From the NCBI GenBank assembly GCA_964019695.1, contig OZ026524.1:67110223-67174222 (forward strand): a DNA stretch of 64,000 nt, written 5' to 3'. Shown in pieces: positions 22,050 to 34,419 of this stretch. The notes beneath the pieces are model-generated. The model ran no database searches. It was not told the DNA's origin and saw only the letters and a program-made list of their open reading frames with translations. Positions within the stretch are counted from its first letter, which is position 1. Each line of letters opens with the position of its first letter. Made by a program: the position numbers and the translations under genes. Source of the DNA: Loripinus fragilis (lineage: Eukaryota > Mollusca > Bivalvia > Lucinida > Lucinidae).

Positions 22050-23950
22050 AAAAAAAGTATTATGTTCTCTTTCATTTCATTCAGACGAAACATAAATTAT
22101 TTATTACCTAGACTTCTTAATTTTTGGAAACCAGATACACTACCTAGAATTACCATCTGTTATGATGTACATGCCTATATGCCTCAACATCTGTATTTAG
22201 CGTTTTTCGTGTACATCATAACCGTCTATACTTCTTTGTACTATATCTTAAAGCATAAGATATCAAAACGTAACAACATATACGTGTGTGATGGCAAGCA
22301 CAGACCTGAGCACTTTCTCTTTATTCGACTAAAAAAGAACGGGAAATTAAAGCAGCTATTCATATGTATATTGAATGGCTAAATACAACTAAAGGAAATT
22401 TGATTTTGACTTTGTTTTCGGTATAATTATCATTTTTCTATACCCTGCTTTTTCTGTGCTTGTTTGCTAGCTAGTCATGTACAAAACCACAAATATGTGT
22501 TAAATGCTTATGGATCTAAAAGGTGAGAGTGAAAGCTTAAAGTTTTAATGGACTAGAACCTCTAAAGCAATACTATTTTGATCTAGCTTCGAGATGTGAT
22601 CAACTTTCCTTGAAAATCTTGATTTAAGAAATGATACTTATACAAACTTAGGTATTTGACTGGACATGTATTCTTACTGTGTTTGTTATAACTATTGAAT
22701 ACCCAGTTTAAACTGTTCAGTTTTACTTTTATTTTCAAGTTTATTTGTTAAGCTTCAAATCATCTATATTTCCTAATGCTAATTACAAGTTCACCAAAAT
22801 GTAAATCAGCTTGCGCAATAAAGTAGATATAGTTACCGTCTTTTATCTAACCAATGCTGACAACTCTCTTGTACTTGTATGCTTGAATGAAATGTTTACA
22901 TGATTTGCACTCAGACCTTTTGAAAAGTACATGCTTGTTCCCCCTTCTTTGCATTGTCTGCTCCACCAAAGTTGTTTACATGGTTCATATAATATGTCTC
23001 TTTCATAAGCCCAAGCAATACAGTAACTATAAACTGCCATCTTAACTCCTGAAACTGAATAACGAGAATCCATTAATTAAGATCAATATAATAACTGTTA
23101 CATGATTATTGGGTTCTTAAACCGGTTTGTAACCAATTTTTGGACACAAATAGAAAACTTTTTAAAAGTTATATATGTAACTTATAAGTTATATCTTGTT
23201 ATTCGTGTATCTTGTCATATGTAACATGCTTTTAGGATCAGAACAAGTTTGTGTAAACATTAAACTTTTCAACAGCTATTACAGTATTTATCTGACTTGC
23301 ATATCTTTCCATTCTCCAATAGAGACTTAATTAAATATGTTAATTATAGTGAAAAACGTAGTGACAAAAACTTATGATATACATATTCAGGCTTATCTTT
23401 TAAAAAACAGCGTTATAAGCTGACCATTTTCTCATTAAAATCAACTTGCATGAAAGGTGCAATTTTAAAGCGCCATTAAGCGTAGTCACTCTAAAACGAT
23501 ATCTCCACAGAACATTATATCACCAATGTTCATCTCTAAAGCAAGGATTCCCAAATCGTTACGATTCAATCAAAGACTTAGTCTCTAAATAAGAAAATTA
23601 TTGTACTTTCAAAGATAGATGAGAATCGATGTAAACAAACCCTGGCAAGTTTACCTTGATTTTGGGCGTGCAGGTAGTCTCAGTTTACGGCTATATTGAA
23701 CCTACCACAGATTATTGCATATGCAAGTAGCAGTGAAAAAATCATGCTTTACCTGTTTTTAAGAAAAATAGAATACCCTCATTACTATGCATCTTTGAAA
23801 GTACAATACCAACTGCAAATTCATGCATAATATTATGTTCTTATAGTGCGACCAGGTAACGGACGTTGGGCGTGTCTGACAGAACACTGCCATTCACTGT
23901 CACTTTAGACTGGTCTACAGTAAATTGGGTAAAACAGCATCGGTGCGTTT
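22050..23950. other. Unit-1-only sequence, no gene recognised
   Basis: Present in unit 1 but missing from units 2 and 3. Short frames such as 22062-22382 show no domain. A small inverted repeat (TTATGATGTACA / TGTACATCATAA) lies at about 22160-22222. Confidence 0.45.
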
Positions 23951-23959
23951 CAACTCTTT

Positions 23960-24195
23960 AAAATGCCAGCAAAAAAATAATCCGAAAATTCTGTCTACAT
24001 TTGTCGTCTGCTGCAATTTTTGCTAACATTATTTAACAAAGCTAAGTATAGAGACAAACAGTGTGGACCCAGATCAGACTGCTCGTATAGGAACAGTCTG
24101 ATCTCAGTCTACACTGTTTGTTGGAAAGGCTTCTAAAACATTTCAGCAGACGATAAAAGCAGTCGAATTTTGTTGTGATTGGCGCTTTAAGGGTT
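23960..24195. mobile_element. Hairpin MITE-like element
   Basis: The core 24061-24081 and 24094-24114 form a 21-bp hairpin with few mismatches and a 12-base loop (GATCAGACTG / CAGTCTGATC). Outer arms share CGTCTGCTG-AA in inverted order, and the ends share TTTAAA..GCCA. Single copy in the window. Confidence 0.55.
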
Positions 24196-24772
24196 AAACG
24201 TGCAAAACAACTGAAAGGCAGACGACAAAGGCGACCAGCTTTATACGGTTGGTATGTCCGGTAAAACTTAAGAAAACTTAAGAAAACTTTAACTAGAACC
24301 TAGGTGGATTTTAGTCAAGATCAGCAAGGCAGACTGGTCTCTGTTAGAACGGCTGTTGCTGCTACATGTATAAAGATATACAGTCAGGTTACACAGCGTA
24401 ATCTGATTGCATGTAGTGTGCATTTATATGTAATTTCCTTTGGTATTGTATTTACTATACAGCCAGTCTCAAGTAACCATCTAAAACACAAAGCTGCCTA
24501 CACTGGTACCGAGGTCGAAATGTTTTACACAAGATATACGGATATAAACGGCATGCATGTAATATAGGTTTAGTGATTACACATTATTGAACTAACCCAA
24601 CAAACAGGCTGGCATGAATGACACCTTCAAAAACTATAGTTATTAATTGGCTTTTGGGTCACGGTCTAGCCACGTCCACAACTGGTTCATATCTCCATAA
24701 GCTTTAAATGAGATCGGGCCATCGCATACCACGTGGCGATACAGTGACCAAATAGCTGTATAATACATGTAG

Positions 24773-24870
24773 AGTCAACCAGTGGTAGAGTGCTTGACTT
24801 GAGATAAAAGGGCCGTTGGTTTGAGTCTCATCATATTGTTTCCTTATGCAAGACACGTTATACTTTATTT
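24773..24870 (+). mobile_element. tRNA-derived SINE remnant
   Basis: A-box-like AGTGGTAGAGTGCTTGACTT and B-box-like GGTTTGAGTCTCA lie 20-25 bp apart, followed by a GCAAGACACGTTATAC body word that also occurs in the SINEs at 37.7 and 50.9 kb. Confidence 0.6.
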
Positions 24871-24924
24871 GGTACTAGTTCAACACAGGAAACGTCCGGA
24901 CATGGCTGAAAATTTCTTGACTGG

Positions 24925-25232
24925 CATGGGCGGATCCAGAGGAAGGTGGGGGGCGACATGGGAATCGGACCCCCATGAAAGATCACAAAAAGGTTTTCTT
25001 GACAATATTGGTCTGGATCCCCTGAAAAATCGCAAAGCTACCAGGCCAGAATTCAATGTTAGGCCATCATTGGGACGCCAGCGAAATGCCATTTAAATGG
25101 CGTTTCGCTGGCAGGCCGATGATGGCCCGCTTTTAGTGATATTTTGATCATCTCTCCTCTCATCAACTAAAAAAACATTGTCAAAGTTAGACCCCCTCTG
25201 ACAAAAGTTTCTGGAACCGCGCATGACTGGGG
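24925..25232. repeat. Foldback element with a 36-bp central palindrome
   Basis: GCCAGCGAAATGCCATTT (25077-25094) is followed directly by its near-perfect complement to 25112 (one mismatch). The flanks GGCCATCAT / ATGATGGCC continue the pairing, and more distant arms share CATG-GCGG-TCCAGA. No coding sequence. Confidence 0.65.
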
Positions 25233-25699
25233 AGTAAAGTATCAACTCAAATAATCGAGATCCACAGTTGCTCAGTGCTGGTGTGTTAGACATGTAATTA
25301 AAGAATCGCTATTATGAGAAGGTTCAATGAAAGCACTTCGAAACGCCCTAAGTAAGACACTTTATTCTCGGCTAAGTACTGGTTCAACCAAGATGGCCAG
25401 GAACGTCGCGCCATGGTTGCAAAAATGTTGGCAGCGACGCAAAACATCAATACAAACAAACAAAATCAACTCAAAATAAGAAAAGAGACACTCATCTCTA
25501 ATTTTTGCTGCAGTTGGGTGCGTCTACTGGTACACAGGTTAACTGGTAGTATGCTATATGAAAATATTCGCGTCAAAAATGTTGTCTATGAAAATATTGT
25601 TCCAAAATTTTGTTTGTTTGGCAAGAATATGATTTGGTGTTTAGCTCTGAATTAAAAAAAAAAATAGCATTGAAAACAACAACATAAAATAGCCCCCTG

Positions 25700-25714
25700 C
25701 CCCCCCCCCCCCCC
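25700..25714. repeat. Poly-C run
   Basis: A homopolymer of about 14-15 C in an A/C-rich stretch; length may be unreliable in the assembly. Confidence 0.8.
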
Positions 25715-26156
25715 AACCCCCCACACACACTCACACAAAATTAAAATTCAGAATGCTAAGGGTTCAATAAATGGATCACAGGGAAAGGGTAAACATATCT
25801 TTTATAAACAATAAAACTTGTTTGATTGCAGATTTCATTGCCCAAGATTGATGTTTTGGTTGTATAGATTAAGATACACGTACATGTTTAAGATACATGT
25901 ATGTACATATTTCAAACAAGGTATCTGGGCTGATCGGATTCTACTTCAATATGTCGAACCGCTTATTTTATACGATGCGGCAACTATAAGACTACAGGTA
26001 TATACTTTTGGTATGGAGAGTTTCACAGATGGTTGAATACGCGAACAATGCATCATGACTAGCAGATTCCCAAATGTATTTGTCCAGGGGTTGAACTTAG
26101 CTAAGAACCGCCCAACGTCTCTTATCTATCTGGACGGAGTATATATCTCTTTAAAA

Positions 26157-26770
26157 TATATGTCTCTAAGGTAGAGCTAATCTATGAAATACAGAAAATA
26201 ACTTCTTACCACAGCTTCTTATCTCAAACATAAACTTAGCCTCTAAATCAGTCCCTTACTGCCTGCATAACCGTGCACGAAATGACATTCTGACTACCTA
26301 TTTATAATACATCTGTCTCTGAAGCGGAGCTTTATTTATTTGCAAGACAAAAACCCCTATCTGAACCGTAGCTTCTCCTCTTAAACAAAGATTAAGTCTC
26401 TTAATCAGAAAATTTTCTGCCTGACAAACCATACAAATTATGACGTTCCTATTATCCATAACATATCTGTCTCTGAAGCAGAACTCTAAATCTGTGAAGC
26501 ACAGAAAACTCATATAAACTGTAACTTCTCCTCTAAAACAGAGACTACGTCTCTGAATCAGAAATTAGTTACTATAGGTATAGCCATGCATGTAATAACA
26601 CTTTTTTTTCTACATATCTGTCTCTGAAGCAGAGCTTTCTTTCTGTGAAGCACAGAACCGTAGCTTCTTCTCTCAAACGGAGACCAAGTCTCTGAATCAA
26701 AAGCTACTGCAAATACTAACATCTTTTGATCATTTTTATTCACCTATCTATGAATCCAGCTGTATTTCTG
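26157..26770. repeat. ~152-bp tandem repeat built of small hairpins
   Basis: Monomers start at about 26159, 26311, 26465, 26615 and 26744, marked by ATCTGTCTCTGAAGCAGAG or variants. Each monomer contains several short hairpins with CTCTG/CAGAG or CTGTG/CACAG stems around AAG or AAA. Unit 1 only. Confidence 0.75.
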
Positions 26771-26774
26771 TAAC

Positions 26775-27880
26775 GTACAGAAAAACAATCATGCGTATAT
26801 ACATCTATATTCCATATAAATACCCACATATACATACACATATGAGCGCGGATCTGAGAAAAGAACCCTTAAGGCATTCAAGCAATTATTACATTTGAGA
26901 CATTTGAAAAATGCCTAAAATGACAAAATTTCACATGCTTTTATATTACCATGAACATGTTTCTCCTGCTTGATAACATCAAAGTAGCAAATGTATCTGA
27001 TTATATTTAAAGTGTTGTAAGCTGCCTGTTGTCATGGCAACAATTAGGCCATTACACCTGCAATAGCTCATAATGAAGAGTGGATCACTCCAATTGCCTA
27101 TAATACGACTAAGAAAACATAAACGCATACACTTTCATTTCCATTTACACTATAATATAGATAAGGCATGCGAATTACATTATATTTGTTAGATGTTTAT
27201 ACCGAGTCAAAAATAAACAACAAGCACCTGAAGACCAACACTCTGACGTCATATTAGGTTTAACGTTCTTCTTGACGTCACATTCCAAACCAAATTACAT
27301 ATGTTGCTTCAAACCACCATATATTCGTCAATATTGAAAGTAACTGCTACAAATTTTCAGGAAATGATCCTAAGAGATGGTACTTTTCAGGGGCAACCTA
27401 AAAACACAACCATAAGGTACCTTTTGTCATATCCTGGCCCATATATATATATACACTGACTTTAGCAAATCCATATATATAAACATATATATTACCAAAC
27501 ACAAATATATTCTCAGACTCGAACACTTTACTTCTGAAAACTTGATGACAAAATACAAACATATTCATAGCTTTAACATAAATATTACGTCTAGATATAA
27601 TTTACAATTTTGAGCTCATCTTCATCAACTTTGAAAGTTAAAGGCCAGAATCGCTTTTCAATGTAAAACATTTTTGAACGCCCCTTCAACTACAAATAGA
27701 AAAATAGGGGGGGGGCGACCATTTGTTCATACAACTGCCACACATTGAAAGTCAAAACCTCTTGAATTGTGTACCTAAACACATAATGTCTCATATATAA
27801 AGTTAAAAACCTATCTCTGCCACACAGATCTCTCAAAAATGCATATAAATAGAAACGAGTTATGCTTTTTTAAAACACTT
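26775..27880. other. No gene recognised
   Basis: AT-rich, with a G run near 27706. It ends where similarity to unit 3 resumes. Confidence 0.4.
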
Positions 27881-28084
27881 GTGATCTTTAAGCTTTTCTG
27901 CGTTTGCATGTCACCAGTCCGACCATATATCACATCTGGTATTTCTGTATCGCATATATTGAAATATAAGTTTTACGTGTTTGACCAGATGAACTTTAGT
28001 GTCACTGAAAAACAATCAACAGTAGTGACGCAAAAGCTTTTAGAACAACATACCAATATTGTAAATAGAGTCACGCTTTAAATC

Positions 28085-28206
28085 AACTGAGCCGATAGAT
28101 GTTGTAAATATTTCGCCTCTAGGGAGATTCAAACCCATTGACACGGACAACATCGCCTAGCACTACCCCAGACATCGACGCTACCAACTACGCCATTGAG
28201 ACTACC
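28085..28206 (-). mobile_element. tRNA-derived SINE, copy 2 (head plus body)
   Basis: On the minus strand the order is GGCGTAGTTGGTAGCGTC (A box region), GTAGTGCTAGGCGATG, GGGTTTGAATC (B box), then the body word AGAGGCGAAATATTTAC and TATCGGCTCAGTTGATT. This copy links the head seen at 941-1027 with the body seen at 641-697. Confidence 0.72.
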
Positions 28207-28947
28207 CTTAATATATAGATTCAATCAGGACGATTAAAAGCAAGGGGATCCGAGTTTTGTACCCCTCATTAGAAACAATATGGCGACAGTGACACCAGCC
28301 CCTCCAAAATTGAAAAGTTATATTTTTGCACCCAGATAAATTCGAACTTGCAACCCTCAAATACTATCATTCTCAGAGACACAGATGACCTGTGCGTAGA
28401 TCGCACACCTATCACCAGCTCTAATATGCGAATAACACAAGTCCAACGACATTGCTTCTGAAGCATAAAATAGTATAAGATACTTATCATCCTGGCGCTG
28501 CTCCCTTCGATTTTCTTTCTCTGCTGGCTTCTGCTCAATAACTTCCTCGACGTTACTCAAAATCGCACATAAACCCAACAGAATTTCTCATTTGGTCTGT
28601 CTAGCCTCGAATGACCATACAAAATCATAAATGATGATTTATACCCTTTCTGAACAATCATTGCACCTAAATCACGAGTTTCTTGACCTAACATGAGCTA
28701 AACTAAGGAAATTCCATGAATTTCTCGTGACGAAAAAGTGAGTTCCTTTATACCGTATTTGCTGTAATACATTTACAGAACACAAGTACACTCTCTATAA
28801 ATCCTACCTTTCTTCAATACTTGAAGAATCCAAATAAATATTGCATTGGTTAATAAATATATGTATGTTCATTAATTTAACCCATTTGATACTAATAATT
28901 TCATCCCTCTAATTTGATTCAATGTATCTGGAATGGACTGTTGTTTA

Positions 28948-30149
28948 CTGACCCAAAATGAAAACTTTACATAGTATTCAAAAGTATATATTTTGATCAT
29001 AGATTAAGTTTAGGGGTTAATTTTTTCGGTCATCGAATATTCAATGCCTTACCAATGTCTCTAAAAGAATTATTGGATGAAAATCAGAAATTGCATTATT
29101 TTTATGAATAATTCAGTTCAGAGGGGTCAAAATGAAAATTTCTAAAAACAATTAAACCAGTCACACACAGATTTTGGAAGCAAGAAATTACTGACTGCTA
29201 GCTTTAAATGATGTTAAAAAGATCATCAGTAACCAGTGTGACCTTCATTTTTACGAATGCTTAGCAGAATACGTTATCTCATTGAATTTGCGTAACGTTG
29301 TATGAGCACGTTAGGGATACGTATGAAATGCTAACAGAGGTGCATATTGGAGTCATTTAACGCATCCTTTTGATGATTGGACCTGACCATCCGACCCAAT
29401 TCATCATATGCGTGTTTTGGGATTCATGACCGGGGATGAAGCAGGCCAAGGCAAGCGGTTGACGTTATTTTTAGAATAGAATTGTGTGGTTATTTAAGTG
29501 TTGTGTGAGGTCTTGCATTGTCATGCTGGAAAATGTCAGGTCCGTTTTTTTGCACGAAATGACTAATTATCTTTTGTGCATGGACCCCGTAAAGACAAGC
29601 AATAATGGTTGCCATTTAAAACGATTACGTGGATGAGTTAACGTGTTAACGCGATAAGGATGTAACGTCGTCATACGTGCGCGACCAGGTCTTGCACAAA
29701 CTCTGACATACCCAGTTCTGTTGTACCGGTTCATTAGAAAATAAATAGTCTGTCTAGAGCAGCCATAATGATGCGCGATATCATTTACCGTAGACCCCGC
29801 CTTGAGCACGCCAATAACTTGGTTTCATTGATCTTTTGAAAGACGTGCCGACACTAAATGGAAGCTCTTTGTAACAAAAAAAAAATATTTTTATTACCAG
29901 TACTCAGCTGCAAATTTTTTCTTGTCGGTTTTTAGCTGTTCATGGACCACCCATTCCTCAGCATGTGCAACGTCAGGAACACGTTTTCAGGCGTTGACAC
30001 TTGAATAGACGTTGGATTTGAATAGAAATTGCATAATCGTTATCTGCGGCGAAGTCTTGATAAGCATGCGTAAATCTTACAACGACATGTATACTTACAA
30101 AACAGTTATTCAAAGAAATAAAAGTTAAAGTTTTCATTTTGGGTCTGTG
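28948..30149 (-). mobile_element. Tc1/mariner-family transposon (unit 1)
   Basis: 1202 bp bounded by inverted repeats (left CTGACCCAAAATGAAAACTT; right reads as CACAGACCCAAAATGAAAAC) with TA at both edges. Unit 2 has the uninterrupted sequence at about 43890 (..GGACTGTTGTACATATATC). Size, ends and encoded protein agree with Tc1/mariner. Confidence 0.88.
29370..29850 (-). pseudogene. Tc1/mariner transposase, inactive
   Basis: The N-terminal helix-turn-helix is readable (VLKAGSTVNDIAHHYGCSRQTI, about 29809-29730), followed by YNRTGYVRVCARPGRARMT, the usual linker word. In other frames downstream are FQHDNARPHT (second catalytic Asp, 29497-29530) and LPWPASSPVMNP, where the third catalytic residue region SPD reads SPV, then YDELGRMVR. 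Frameshifts, stops and the lost Asp make it non-functional. The family DDxD core would cut and join DNA. Confidence 0.85.
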
Positions 30150-30151
30150 TA

Positions 30152-30720
30152 CATATATCAAGGATAACAGGATTGAATTTCTTAAAAGTATACGAATTTC
30201 CCATATTCTTGAATATGTACATAATCTTTGAAAGCTGTGCCGTACCTGATGGAATGCTGCACGCAGCGACATTTCATCATATAATAGCATTTCACCTTAA
30301 TCTCCACTGTTTGCTTAAGTACCGATTTTGGGGTTTTCAGTGTCATAGGTTTTGAGTTCAATACGGAATTCAAATCTATGTTTATATCTTTAAGTCAAGA
30401 AGATATTGAAAGTAAAGAAATAACCTTTTAAATTCTAGGGACTCCTAAATGCGTACTTTTGCAAACAGAAAAACCCCAGATGAAACGCAGCATTATGGGA
30501 CATTTCATCAGGGTTTTCACGGCTTGCTCAGGCAAAAAAATCTTAAAAGACAGAAATGAATTTCTTTTTTTCAGTTTTAATCTGTGACCCCTAATTCATT
30601 ATTGCATAAGCATTAACTCTCATATTTAGTAATATCTCTGAATATTTTTTTTATTTGAAAAGTAATTTGTTGCTTGTTGAAAACACACATTTCAAGGAGA
30701 AAACGACAGTATTGCAATGC
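30152..30720. repeat. Interspersed repeat R (part), host of the Tc1 insertion
   Basis: With 28860-28947 this forms one repeat copy. Related sequence occurs at 37.80-38.74, 43.82-44.50, 51.00-51.95 and 57.05-58.75 kb, sharing CCCTCTAATTTGAT, CAGTGTCATAGGTTT and AAACCCCAGATGAAA-type words. Not classified. No coding capacity. Confidence 0.6.
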
Positions 30721-31821
30721 TATCATCTGGTCCTGAGGTTTACAAAAATATACTACATTGCTCCTTTGCACGAAATTTTGATCGTAAAATATCTTTCTTT
30801 TTTGTGTGTGAGTTAAATGACTGTCACACCTTATCAGATAATGCTAGTGGACGTATAACCGACAGTAAAATTTTCTGTCCACTTGTGTTTGTTCACATGC
30901 ATTTCTTGTCAATTCCTAGTGCTGTGGGTGCCTTCCGTGTCAGGTAATATTCGTTTTGTCAGGTCTTATCAGTTGGCAAGTTGTGGACATGTTCAAAATT
31001 TCAAACGTACGAAACTGGATAAAGATGTCCGGTGGATGAACGTTTCTTGTGGGTTAATATGCTAATCCAAAATGGAACTCCGGTTTTATGCCTTTAAGCT
31101 CCGAGTGCGGGAATTGGCTGCAGCTTACTTTAATTAGCTGTACTATATTCATAGTATCATGCCGATGTCATCTGTTTGTCATTAAAAGATATAATTAGAG
31201 TACTGATAAAAATATATGTTTGAAAAAAAATAAATAAATGATGCAACCTTTATGATATTGACTATATATCATATACAACTTACCTTAAAATACCCAAATG
31301 GAGATTGGGAAGTTTGAAGTAGATATCACATGACTGATGGTAGATATCATCAGGGCTGTGGTAGTATGTATATTAGCTACAATCCTGCCTCCTGCTACAG
31401 AGTAAGGCTGACATGTCAATGACATCAACAGGGGTCCTTTTCAGTCCAATCTTTCATTTCCTGTTTAAAACACATTGTGCCAAAACACTTACTATTCATA
31501 AGTGTTAAACATGATAATAAAATAGCTAGTTAGTGCACATCAACCATGGCTGATCTTAATTACTTTATACTTGATAATTCGTTTACAGCAATCCATGTAT
31601 TTACCAATAAAAAATTGTGCAGAATTGCAAATAGCCTCTGCAAGATTTTCCTTATTATACTGGTTGAACTTATTTATTACCAGTATGCTAGCTATCATTG
31701 GATCGGACTTGGGACCGAGCTGTTTCAGTAGCAATTGACATCGTTTTATACCACTATCACAACCAAAACATGGACCTTTAAACGTTTTTATGGCCGACCA
31801 AAACACTTGATTCATAGCAGT

Positions 31822-31824
<3 letters not shown>

Positions 31825-31917
<93 letters not shown>
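31825..31917. repeat. (AT)n microsatellite (unit 1)
   Basis: About 93 bp. The paralogous site in unit 2 (45650) has only about 12 bp, and in unit 3 (59826-59892) about 67 bp. Confidence 0.97.
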
Positions 31918-31919
<2 letters not shown>

Positions 31920-34250
31920 CGTGTAACATTTTGCTAAAACGAAATATTTGAAAAGACTTGGAAAGCCGTTACTACATTATCTCATGACAAATTGATTCAT
32001 CAAATAAACTAGCAACAACATATCTTAACATACCAAATTCGTAGCTTTTGAAGGATTTAGGTAGGCATCAACCTTATTGTAGGTAGATATTGTAACGTAT
32101 AAATCATGCATTTTAAACAGCTAGGTAATTAAGATCATTGCAGAGTAGAGTGCAGATGGTTTCATTGCTAATCTGGTCTGCTAATTAGTGTAATCAATGC
32201 TTCCTGCTTTGCGCACTGGTGTCTGTCACTTTTTTCCATTATTAGAGTGTTATCTCAGATATTAATCCCCAATTTGGGTTATAATTACTTTTGAAATAAA
32301 TAGAACAGAATTACTTAAAGGCAGGGATTCTGTACCCCTGGCAAAGAAATTATTACCTGTATGAGATGGTCAGTGGGCGGAGCTTAGCTATTGACTAGAT
32401 AAGACCTTTCCTAATATGGTCTAGCAGATAACAGATAATATTCGAATATTTTTTATTAATATTCATACAAATTTTGCATTTTTGGCAAAAAAGTTATCAA
32501 TAATTATCATGCACCTCATCCATGCTGAGTTTGATAAATTATGAATACTTTGCAGCATTTTACCTAAGATGCAGTTTAAGTTCTGACCAGCACAGCTGAT
32601 CTGGACCTTCACCGTTTTCAAAATAAAATTTTTAAGATTAATTCCAAACTTTCGTTTATTACTTTGTAAATATAATAAAGCAAATATAAATCTAAAATAA
32701 GAAAAAAAGGAGACTCTGCATCCATGGAATTGATGATTATTGCTGCATAAAGGTTTGTTTCGTGATCTTTGGACCGTGTAGGATAACGGTAAGCTAAATG
32801 CCAATTATCTTTGAATAATGACAGAGTACTTATGAACGTGTGGACACCAAACAAACAGGACTTGCCTCATTTGTTTTCAATGGCAGTAATTTATAAGTAT
32901 CATTACATGTATGTGATTATCTTAGTTTAAATCAGTATAAAAAGTAAGAAAATTGTAAGATAAATGAGAATTTATCAGAATTTTATTTATATTTTACTAA
33001 ATCTTTATGATAATGGTTTAAAAGTAAATAAAAATAAATATAATAATCAACTTTTTTTTATTTGTATTTTGATAAGAAAATATTTATACCATTGTTGTCC
33101 TAGTAGCAAAATATAGGTAAAACTAAAAAAAAAAATTTTTTTTTTGTGATATTTATTTTCTACTAAATGATTCATAGCACTGATCTGCTTTTCTAAAATT
33201 TCGATATTTAGAAAAAATATCGAAAATAAAATTCTCTAAAAATCAAACTTTCTTGCTTAGGTTAATAATTGGTAGTATTTGTAGAATACCCCATATGAAA
33301 AAAAAACAATATGGCCACTGAGCTGATAAGAGGTTTCAATCATTTTCACAGTTTATTAGATATTCAATCAAATTAGAGATTAGTCCTAAGAGCTCCTTGA
33401 AATGTTCACAGCTTGAGTGCAAGTCAGAAAGTGCCAGAAATGAGGCTTATTTTCCTTATTTACACCACTACTGCCTTTAGTGATAGCATTTAGTGTTTGT
33501 TACTATGTATTGCACGCTATGTTGTGTGATAATGAAAGTACACAGTATTAGGTAAAGCGTATAGTATTAAAGACGTCTTTTTTTAAAAAAAATAAACATT
33601 TGAGAGTGAGAACAATGTCTGTTAGTCTATAGCATTTCGCCAGTTCTACGGTGCTTTAGAGGTTTTAGGCAATTTATTTCAGCTTTGGCTAGAGAATTTT
33701 TTGTAAAATTTGCGAAATGATCATTTCGATTAATAGATTAAGCGACATGCTTCACTTACTGGGGAGTGTGGCTGATTCAATACAAAACGAACAAGTGTCA
33801 CTATGCCTGCGTTTTATTTTATTTTTTGCACCTTCTAACGAAGGGCTTGTGTTTCGGTTAAATACTGCGCTGAAAGAGTGAAGTGTTCATTAACTAGGTA
33901 CATAGTTCAAGATTTATTAATAAACCTGTCGCTCATTGTAACTGGTCAACACAATGATATTAGAAAAAATGTCCAATACACCACACCTTAAAGCCAGCTG
34001 CTTTGATGACAGGTTACTTACAATGATGACAGATATGGAAATTTAGGGCGCAAGAAGGGAAGGTTATAATATTTGGTTGGCAAAATTAGAAGATAATCCC
34101 TCTGTTATTCTGTGGTAAATGAGTGCACTTGTTGGTGTTTAGAGATCCTACAGAAACAAGCTGATGTAATATCTCTCACAAATAAAGCCACACTTAATCA
34201 TCATTTCAGAGCTTTCCCCAAGAAAAGTCACAGAAAACGATTATCTGTTC
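31920..34250. other. Intron-like duplicated sequence, no gene recognised
   Basis: AT-rich. About 0.57 kb (32343-32915) is missing from unit 2, so the 113- and 78-codon minus frames there are not conserved and not supported. Confidence 0.45.
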
Positions 34251-34254
34251 AAAG

Positions 34255-34408
34255 TGTACGTCTCTCTGTCAAAGTATGCTGTCTGCACTTATTTACAATA
34301 AAACTACTATTATTCAGCTACATTTTATATTTGTACGTCTCTCTGTCAAAGTATGCTGTCTGCACTTATTTACAATAAAACCACTATTATTCAGCTACAT
34401 TTCTGCCA
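34255..34408. repeat. 77-bp tandem duplication (unit 1)
   Basis: TGTACGTCTCTCTGTCAAAG starts at 34255 and again at 34332, with near-identical continuation to TTCAGCTACATTT. It is also present in unit 2, so it predates the segmental duplication. Confidence 0.9.
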
Positions 34409-34419
34409 AATTTGAAGCC

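Noticed and set aside
26157..26770. CRISPR-like array
   Set aside because: The sequence is eukaryotic; repeats are long monomers without constant repeat and unique spacer structure.
28269..28578. Minus frames conserved between units 1 and 3 (also 56443-56752)
   Set aside because: Conservation follows from the recent duplication; two overlapping frames with no domain and no splice context.
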